Shown piece after piece: positions 57,301 through 64,000 of a DNA stretch of 64,000 bases; within the stretch, counting starts at the first letter, position 1; each line of letters opens with the position of its first letter. A program made the position numbers and the translations under genes. The notes beneath the pieces were generated by a model. That model did not search any database. It worked only from the letters and a program-made list of their open reading frames with translations, and had not been told where the DNA came from. The stretch comes from Nymphalis io (lineage: Eukaryota; Arthropoda; Insecta; Lepidoptera; Nymphalidae): assembly GCF_905147045.1 (NCBI RefSeq), contig NC_065914.1:1240001-1304000 (forward strand), written 5' to 3'.

Positions 57301-60300
57301 AATATACATACTAAAAATGATGCTATTTCATAAAACGAATAATAAAACTTTATAGTTGAAATAATACAAGTTCAATGAAATAACGATTTTGATATAAAAA
57401 AAAAAAACATTAACGAATCGGATCGTTCAAGAAGACAGGAACGAAAGATAAAGCTCACTGAGTATCATTCGCTACTTCTTTTCAGATTTGTGTCTTGTGA
57501 TGTAACTTCTAGCATCGATAAGTAATTATTGTACAAATAAAATTTAAACGAACAGACATCAAGCGTGAAAACAGTACGAAACAGACGTATTGCTTTCCAT
57601 GAAATTATCGTGTAAGGCAACATTAGTTTTTTTTTGTACTGGATTATGTCTCGGTATTGTTTTGCGACCTCATATGAGTTCTCAGGCTGTTTACGAGATA
57701 GTGGGGGGGGGGGGGGTTTGTTTAACAACTATAATATATCTAGATAAATTTCAAACCGAATGAAACTGATATTCAATATAAACGCTCATGAAATTACAGC
57801 TTACAATCTTATGTTTATATTTTAATTAAAATTGGACCATTATATTAAAAACAATATGCTCCGTTCACATGACATATCGTTTTGAATTTATCTAGATTTA
57901 TTAAAAAAAAAAGCCTTAGAATACTATCCGGTAACATAAGGATCACATAACACCGAGACTATTATATACTACATAAGCCGCTGCAGTTAACGTGACATGA
58001 CGGAAGTAATGTTAGGTTAAAAGATCCATTATACATATAACTACAATATATTTTAACTTATCATACGCTTTGTGCGATACTCCGTTAGTGTGGCACGACC
58101 TTTATGGCTATATTTATATACGATATCTAATTGCGATATTTATATGGGCTACGTATATAAAAAGTGATAATAACAATAAACGCCGTGACATACGGTAAAG
58201 TTGCAGGTATCTTGGGCCATTGACGATCTTAAAATAAAAAAAAAAAACAACAAAAAAATACCAATGGAAGATACTTTGTACATTCGACAGCAATAAGATA
58301 GGTAGAACGAGATGCGGTTCCATTTTTAAAATATGTTAAATATGAAAAGTACAGTTACCATAACGATAATAATTATACGGTACGGTTAGCAAAAAAAACT
58401 TATGTTTATTTCCTAACCGTACCGTATTTATCATGATTGACTTTTTTTATAGTGTTTATTAACTTTCCTGCTGAAACTGTACAGACCACACAATTTAATA
58501 CATAGGTGTTTAATTTATTAACAGAAACTGAATGAACAAATCTCGTTAAGCAAATCAAATTACGACATTTTCATGTTTAAAAACCGCAAGTACGTTCTAC
58601 GTCATCATCGTTCAAATTAATTTAATCGCTAAATACAAAAAATATATACACGTTGTATATTAAAATCGAGTATTTGAAGATTCTAAAATATTTTAATCTA
58701 AACATATACATATATAATTAAAACGGAGCGGGCTGTCGGAATTTAGAACATTTGTATATAAAACATTTTAAATATATGGATATATATAATCAATTATAGA
58801 TTTTTAAGTATCAGGTAACGTCAGCATGTCACTATTATAAATCCATTCCTAGAATTCTCTTAAGGATCATCTATAAAAACGTTACATTTACATTAAAATC
58901 TGCATAGTCAACTTTAATATATATAATTTACAAACCGCTCGCTCTTATATACTTATATTATATCTCTTTACATAACATATTTATTTACAATAAATGCTTA
59001 ATGAGCATGGGTATTTCTTCAATTTTTATTATATCGTAAAATTGTTTTGTTATCATTATTTATAATAATAATATTTTGTAATCTAAATTTATTTATACTA
59101 TTTATTGGCACTGCACAGGACATTTTGTTAGGAGATGCCAAATAATTATAAAGAAAAATCTTCGGGCGCGATAAGGGACAGACAAGGTCGTTAGAGAAAC
59201 GCTTCTGGCGCGAAAACGTTTCACTGTATCACGTGCACGCGATTTTTTTTTTGAACAATGACACAGTAGTATTTTGCTTTTAAGGATTTAGTTTTCGATA
59301 TTAATTATAGATGTTATATAGCTCTTGCCGATTAAATCTATGTAGCAATTTTTTGTTTGGGAGAAATGGCATTTGTAGTTACGTGTTAACTTCAAACCAA
59401 TGTGTAATGTAAGATATGAAAAACAAATCATCTGTTCATTTAAATGTAATTTAGTGTCTTTTTTTCGGAGAGATGAACTTGAGGTAACTGCATCATGGCT
59501 ATCCAATATATATATGACCGTCAATGACGTCATTTGGAACTCGAAAAGTACGGTTAGCAAAATAAATATTTTACGAATAACGTTTTCTTTTTTTTACTTA
59601 ATTCTTTGTTGGATTAATGTGACGTGTCACTTACCACTTCAAGCTCTTTTTTATTACATTTATATTTATAAGACCTTTTGAAGTGATAGATTTTTTTTTA
59701 TAACGCTACTTTTTTATACGCTTTTATTTTGTTAACAAACGCGCATGTAATGTTTTGTCAAATTAAAATCAAGTATTGCATGTAATTCTCTACGAAAGAA
59801 AATGGAGGCTATTTATGAGAGCATTCGTGTTATTTAACTATTTGAATCAATACGTCGATAGAACATTCTAATGTACACAAACAAACAACGTCATAAAAGT
59901 TAATATTCAAAACGATTAGTTTTGATTACGGATGGTACATCTACGAGGCGTAAATCAAAAGCTACGAACAACAGATAAACGTCAATTGGAATTAATTTAC
60001 TAAACGAATATTGTAACCGCGCTTCAAACGTACTTTTGACATTATCAGAATGGCATATGCCTTAACATATGTTTTGTATATATAATTCTAATGTATATAA
60101 CGACTGGACAAATACAGTTCACGAACGCTCTGCGAAATGCCATTTTTTTCATAATCTTTTTCAGTCCACAGACTATTAATAATTTGCCAACTAATTACCG
60201 GCCAATTTATCGTTACATAAAATATAATTTGATAAACAATCGATATAATAATTATATCGCATATATTAGAAAATATAAACATTAGCATGCAGCATTGCTA

Positions 60301-60937
60301 TTCTGTAAGAACGCACTTCCCTCACCCGTGAAATGTTGACATACAATATTGATGTCCCTTTCTGACATATCACGACCGTTTTCTGCTGTGAATTACCAAT
60401 TTCTTCTTACAGAATAACCATACTGCACGTAAAACATTTGCGAATTGAGTGTTTATCTAGTTATATTTTATAAAACGATATGTTTGTCGCTTGAATGGTT
60501 TCTGAATTTTTTTAGCAATATTATCATTTTCCATACGTTTTTTAGTTAGCTGATTAGTTAAACATTGATCTCTCTCTTTCTGACATCATTGATTTGACAT
60601 TCGATAGAAGGAGACAGAGCATTGTTTTAATCACCCGCAACAAACACAATCAATGAATTGGCTGAATTGAATTGTTTTTAAGTAATATATTAATATGCCA
60701 ATGAAATGCTTTTTTTATATAATATTGGATGAGTTTTATAATTATTGTAATTAATTATTTAACTTTTAAATTATATTTGATACATTAAAAATCAATTTTA
60801 ATTAGCATAAAATCTCTTGTGTACTTTTTCTTTTGAATATTTTGGAAGGAGTTTATCGTGAAATGGAATAAAAATAACTTTTTTAATCTATCACAGTACG
60901 GTATGTTACTTAATTTTATAGATTTTTATAATTTTTG
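54353..60937. other. AT-rich region between RRP1 and Sos, few repeats
   Basis: No gene is supportable. Contents seen: a minus-strand AATAAAAAAAAA stretch near 54860, a degenerate family A SINE (56439-56596), an old family D piece (57070-57290), a G run near 57701-57715, a perfect 15-bp hairpin at 58375-58427, and a fragment at 60555-60640 that is the empty-site relative of 5020-5260. It could in part be a long Sos 3' UTR, but there is no direct evidence. Confidence 0.35.
58375..58427. repeat. Perfect 15-bp inverted repeat (hairpin)
   Basis: ATACGGTACGGTTAG at 58375-58389 pairs with CTAACCGTACCGTAT at 58413-58427 across a 23-nt AT-rich loop. The motif GTACGGTTAGCAAAA recurs at 59547-59563. 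Confidence 0.8.
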
Positions 60938-60947
60938 TTTATTTATT
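60938..60947 (-). terminator. Candidate Sos polyadenylation signal
   Basis: On the minus strand, overlapping AATAAA hexamers (AATAAATAAA) lie about 180 nt past the Sos stop codon. This is the first such signal downstream of the gene. It is based on the hexamer alone. Confidence 0.35.
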
Positions 60948-61124
60948 TGCCAGGACGATATGACGACGTCAGTTCTATCTGAATTAGTTTAATTTGTAAC
61001 TATTATCTATCTATTGGTGCGCCGGTCACGCTCGTGTGCCGCGGCGGGGTGGGGCAGGTTAGAGCCGCGTCCGCCGTGACGGCTGCAGGTCGTCGGGTGG
61101 GCTCTGGCGGTAGTGCGGTGGTGG

Positions 61125-62372
61125 TTACGTTCGCGGCGCGACCGCTGCCGCGGCTGGTTTAGGTGGTAGTTTTGGAGCTAATCTGTAACGAAAGTTATAT
61201 TTATTATTGTTACTGTAATGTTCTGCATGTTTCGAACATTATTTTTTTTCTACTTTTATTTCCTATTTTTTTTATTGACAACTTATATACATATGTTTAC
61301 TTCAAGATAGATGTTTTGTCACATTACGTAGTCGGTAATTTTGCGGTTTAATTTTATCTATACGTCTCGTGTTTGTTTTTACTATAAATATTAAGAATAT
61401 TGTTGTAAGCATATTGTCCCGGGAGTCCCCGCGGTACTCACGCGGCGGTGTGCCGTCGCTGCAGCAGCGCGGAGTGCGCCGGCCGCAGCAGCTCGGGCGG
61501 GGGCGGGGGCCGCGGCGGCAGCGGGGGGGGCCCGCCGCCCGCCGCGGGGGGGCCCGGCGCCGCGGGGGACGAGCCCGAGGGGGACCCGCCCGCCACGCAC
61601 TCGTTCCACGACGACTGCGAGGCGAACACACATTTATTACAATCCGTTATTGGATTAACATTAATTTGGAGCAACTACGAAATACGAGGGACTTCTACAT
61701 CTCATATATCAGTGTCTATGTGTTGCCTAATTACTGCTCATTTATTTTAAAATAAATTAAATATTAGGTAGGGCTTTAGGAGATCCCTCAACCCTATACT
61801 ACTATACTTGAAACTTTAGCGACACTGAAGTCGTATTATAAAAAGTCACACACACACACAGTACCAGGGACGGTATCTACGTCAGTAATACAAGTATAGC
61901 TCACGAGGTGCGGCGTGTGCGGCGCGGCGGAGTCCCGGCGCCGGCGCGGCGGCAGCGGCGGGGGGGCCGCGCCCTCCGCTGTGGACATACCGCGCGTTAG
62001 CACCGCCGTACAGTCGATTACATACCAACTATATATTAAAGTGTGTTGTATCCGGCTCGTAGGACCAACAAGAAATTACTTGAAAAATATGTAATAAAAT
62101 GCAAAAACAACCGCATGTTCTATTATAATATAGCAGAAAAATAATTGGCTATACTTACAATTGTGGTGCGCTGACGGCGAAGTCGCTGAAGGAAAACTAA
62201 AGGCACCTCTAAAAATAAAAAAATAAATGTATTAGTAATTGGTTCGTGTGCCGAAGACTAGGGCTCGCTGGGGTCCAAGCAATGACCTTCTAGTGTGTAA
62301 TACCTGTCTAGTAGCAGCGGACTGATCGGAGGGGCAGGCGCAGGTGATCGCTTCGGAGACATGGCTGGACTT
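61125..62372 (-). CDS. Sos: Son of sevenless (Ras GEF), last five coding exons, 5' part outside window
   Basis: Coding exons on the minus strand, in reading order: 62372-62304, 62208-62159, 61978-61905, 61614-61442 and 61182-61125. All junctions are GT-AG and keep frame; the stop is TAA at 61127-61125. The roughly 140 residues visible are a proline-rich tail: SPAMSPKRSPAPAPPIS, GAFSFPSATSPS, PPPLPPRRRRDS, then PPPLPPRPPPPP and finally APKLPPKPAAAA. Sos proteins exchange GDP for GTP on Ras; their tails bind the SH3 domains of Drk/Grb2 through P-x-x-P-x-R sites. The closing PKLPPK matches the end of animal Sos proteins. The catalytic domains must lie beyond 64000. I did not find the next upstream exon between 62,373 and 64,000. 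An alternative is another proline-rich adaptor, but the exon order and ending favour Sos. Confidence 0.83.
61442..61614 (-). CDS. Sos: Sos tail exon with PPPLPPRPPPPP motif
   Basis: This 173-nt GC-rich exon has acceptor TCGCAG and donor GTGAGT. It encodes SSWNECVAGGSPSGSS, a proline/glycine stretch, PPPLPPRPPPPPELL, and ends HSALLQRRHTAA. If the donor is ignored, the frame stops at once (TGA), so splicing at this donor is needed to reach the conserved PKLPPK ending. Confidence 0.8.
61905..61978 (-). CDS. Sos: Sos tail exon with PPPLPPRRRRDS motif
   Basis: This 74-nt exon has phase 2 in and phase 0 out. It encodes EGAAPPPLPPRRRRDSAAPH and a short end. PPLPPR is a class II SH3 ligand of the kind bound by Drk/Grb2. 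The exon is nearly pure GC in an AT-rich setting. The other two frames give arginine- or alanine-rich sequence without known meaning. Confidence 0.8.
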
Positions 62373-62894
62373 CTGTAATTTAATTATTTATAAATTATTC
62401 ACACATCACACCCAGACGGTGATTCTCTAACACGAGGACCACATGGTCGTTTAGACTTCATATTTCAAGTGACACTCTTAGAGAAACAAACTTTGTTTGA
62501 ACAACCCTGTTTTAATCCAAAGTCGTTAAGCCATATTGCCTTCGTGTATTACAACGACGATAATAACGAAGCTGAGAGGAACCTAATGAACAGAACACAA
62601 ACGGTGACCTCCCAGAAAATTCTGGACCGAAAACTTCTTTCCAAGTCCTTTATATAGTTTACTCCATCATGGACAGGACTATCTAGAAATTCAGAAACCC
62701 ACTAAGATCAACACGATAAAGAGAACACAGCAAGAAAGTTTGTCTTCGACAAACAACAATTTTAATACCTAAGCTCGACCAAGTAATAGAAAAATGCACC
62801 AAATGTACGGACAACATATCTGTGGAGATTAGACTTAATAATATTTAATTATAAAAACGTGTTTCCTGTCTAAAGGGTTCCCTGCCTAAAGTTA

Positions 62895-63179
62895 CTGGTG
62901 GCAGGGCTTCGTGCAAGCTCGTCTGGGTAGGTACCACTTACTCATCGGATATTCTACCGCCAAACAGTAGTACTTGGTATTGTTGTGTTCCAGTTTGAAA
63001 GATGAGTCAGCCAATGTCAGGCACAAGTGACATAACATCTTAGTTCCCAAGGTTGGTGGCGCATTGGCGATGTAAGCGATGATTAACGTTTCTTACCAAT
63101 GTCTATGGGCGTTGGTGACCACTTACCATCAGGTGACCCATTTGCTCGTCCACTTACTTATTCAATAAAAAAAAAAAAC
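62895..63179 (+). mobile_element. Family C SINE-like repeat with poly-A tail
   Basis: Sense copy from ACTGGTGGCAGGGCTTCGTG to an A run near 63168-63178; antisense to Sos and probably in its intron. Moderately diverged. Confidence 0.8.
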
Positions 63180-63533
63180 ACAGCCGGGTTAAATATTAAA
63201 ATTAAAATATCACAATCACAAAATTAAATTTTTAAGATTACGATTCTACTATTTGAGAGCAAGTTGTATTTACCTTTTAGGAATATTTAAAACGAATTTA
63301 AATTATTATTTTTAATAATTTTAAACACTTCATAAATTTCTGAAACCAAATCAGGAAATGAATGTTTTTTTATTATAAAACAAACAACAGATTAATACAC
63401 ACACACCGTATTGCAGAACAGAAATTCAATATTATAAAAGTTTTGTAATTAATACGATAATTACTAATCTCATAGTTTTAATTTACAACAGATAATAAAT
63501 GTCACATTATATTTATTTTTTAGTAATTTATAA

Positions 63534-63645
63534 TAGGTTGGTAGGTTTACTAAATGGGCAAAGTGATGTTAAGTGGTCACCACCGCACATAGACATATTG
63601 GCGCTGTAAGAAAAATTAACCATTCCTTATATTATAAGTTATAAT
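63534..63645 (-). mobile_element. Family C fragment
   Basis: GGTAGGTTTACTAAATGGGC to the TTAACCATTCCTTATA block; decayed. Confidence 0.5.
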
Positions 63646-63649
63646 GCCA

Positions 63650-64000
63650 TCGAAACCGATTTCGGCCACGGCGGCCAATCTAAAGAGAGATTAGCCAACT
63701 ACGCAGGAGATATTATAGTGCACAAATGTGTGCGCAAGCACAGGTGCACTCTCTATTTCCTAACTCTCATAATCTGATGGGAAGGCAATCCGACACGAGC
63801 GGAAAGAGTTCAGGCGCAGAACCAACGGCTTTACGTGCTGTCCGAGGCACGGGAGTGTACACACTTCTAATTCCTAGACTCCGGGCTGCTACTGGGAATT
63901 TTCGACAGAAATACTCAATAACTTTTTATCAGCCCGACCTAGCATTTGAACCCAGGACCTCCGGTTCTGCGGCCTTACACATAGCCACTAGACCAACGAG
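63650..64000 (-). mobile_element. tRNA-derived SINE, family D, at window end
   Basis: Full-length or nearly so, from CATCGAAACCGATTTCGGCC to the head (CACTAGACCAACGAG) at the last base. Diverged from the nested copy at 44841. Confidence 0.85.

Noticed and set aside
61302..61633. Arginine- or alanine-rich frames over the Sos exon
   Set aside because: The frame with PPPLPPRPPPPP joins neighbouring Sos exons; the others do not.
62460..62657. Possible upstream Sos exon or plus-strand gene
   Set aside because: The plus-strand 62-residue frame has no motif, and the minus strand offers no frame with suitable splice sites and phase.

Overview
The window looks like AT-rich nuclear DNA from a lepidopteran insect, probably a butterfly. 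This rests on many short tRNA-derived SINEs of lepidopteran type, RTE-like and other non-LTR retrotransposon fragments, short introns (down to about 72 nt), and strongly GC-rich exons set in AT-rich surroundings. The species cannot be named from sequence alone. No bacterial operons, CRISPR arrays, rRNA genes or convincing functional tRNA genes are visible.

Layout. Positions 1 to about 24,700 are intergenic or deep intronic and hold mostly repeats: four SINE-like families (called A to D here), non-LTR 3' ends, and a composite repeat with an RTE fragment nested in it. One remnant near 16.8 kb is coding-like but carries stops, and there is a possible promoter near 11.6 kb. From 26,404 to 37,695 on the + strand lies a 12-exon gene for WASHC2 (FAM21), with a likely 5' UTR exon near 24.8-24.9 kb. 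From 40,920 to 49,847 on the + strand lies an 11-exon gene for RRP1/NNP-1 (Nop52 family). Its third intron holds a decayed RTE-like retrotransposon split by a SINE. From 62,372 down to 61,125 on the - strand lie the last five coding exons of Son of sevenless (Sos), so RRP1 and Sos converge. The 11 kb between them is AT-rich and relatively poor in repeats in its second half. The window ends inside a family D SINE, presumably in a Sos intron.

Functions. The three genes are not an operon and have separate jobs. WASHC2 is the long flexible subunit of the endosomal WASH complex: a conserved head, acidic LF motifs that bind retromer, and a capping-protein motif. RRP1 is a nucleolar large-subunit rRNA processing factor with a lysine-rich tail and a KVKF site that fits PP1 docking. 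Sos is the Ras guanine-nucleotide exchange factor; only its proline-rich SH3-binding tail is in the window.

I did not find a wholly new biological system. The best leads are repeat-gene interactions: a SINE with clear target-site duplications ending just 17 nt before a WASHC2 exon, a 181-bp hAT-type MITE with 8-bp duplications in the WASHC2 3' flank, datable nested insertions with in-window empty sites, and the GC-island exons shared by all three genes. Exon boundaries were joined by hand from splice sites and reading-frame phase, and every junction keeps frame.
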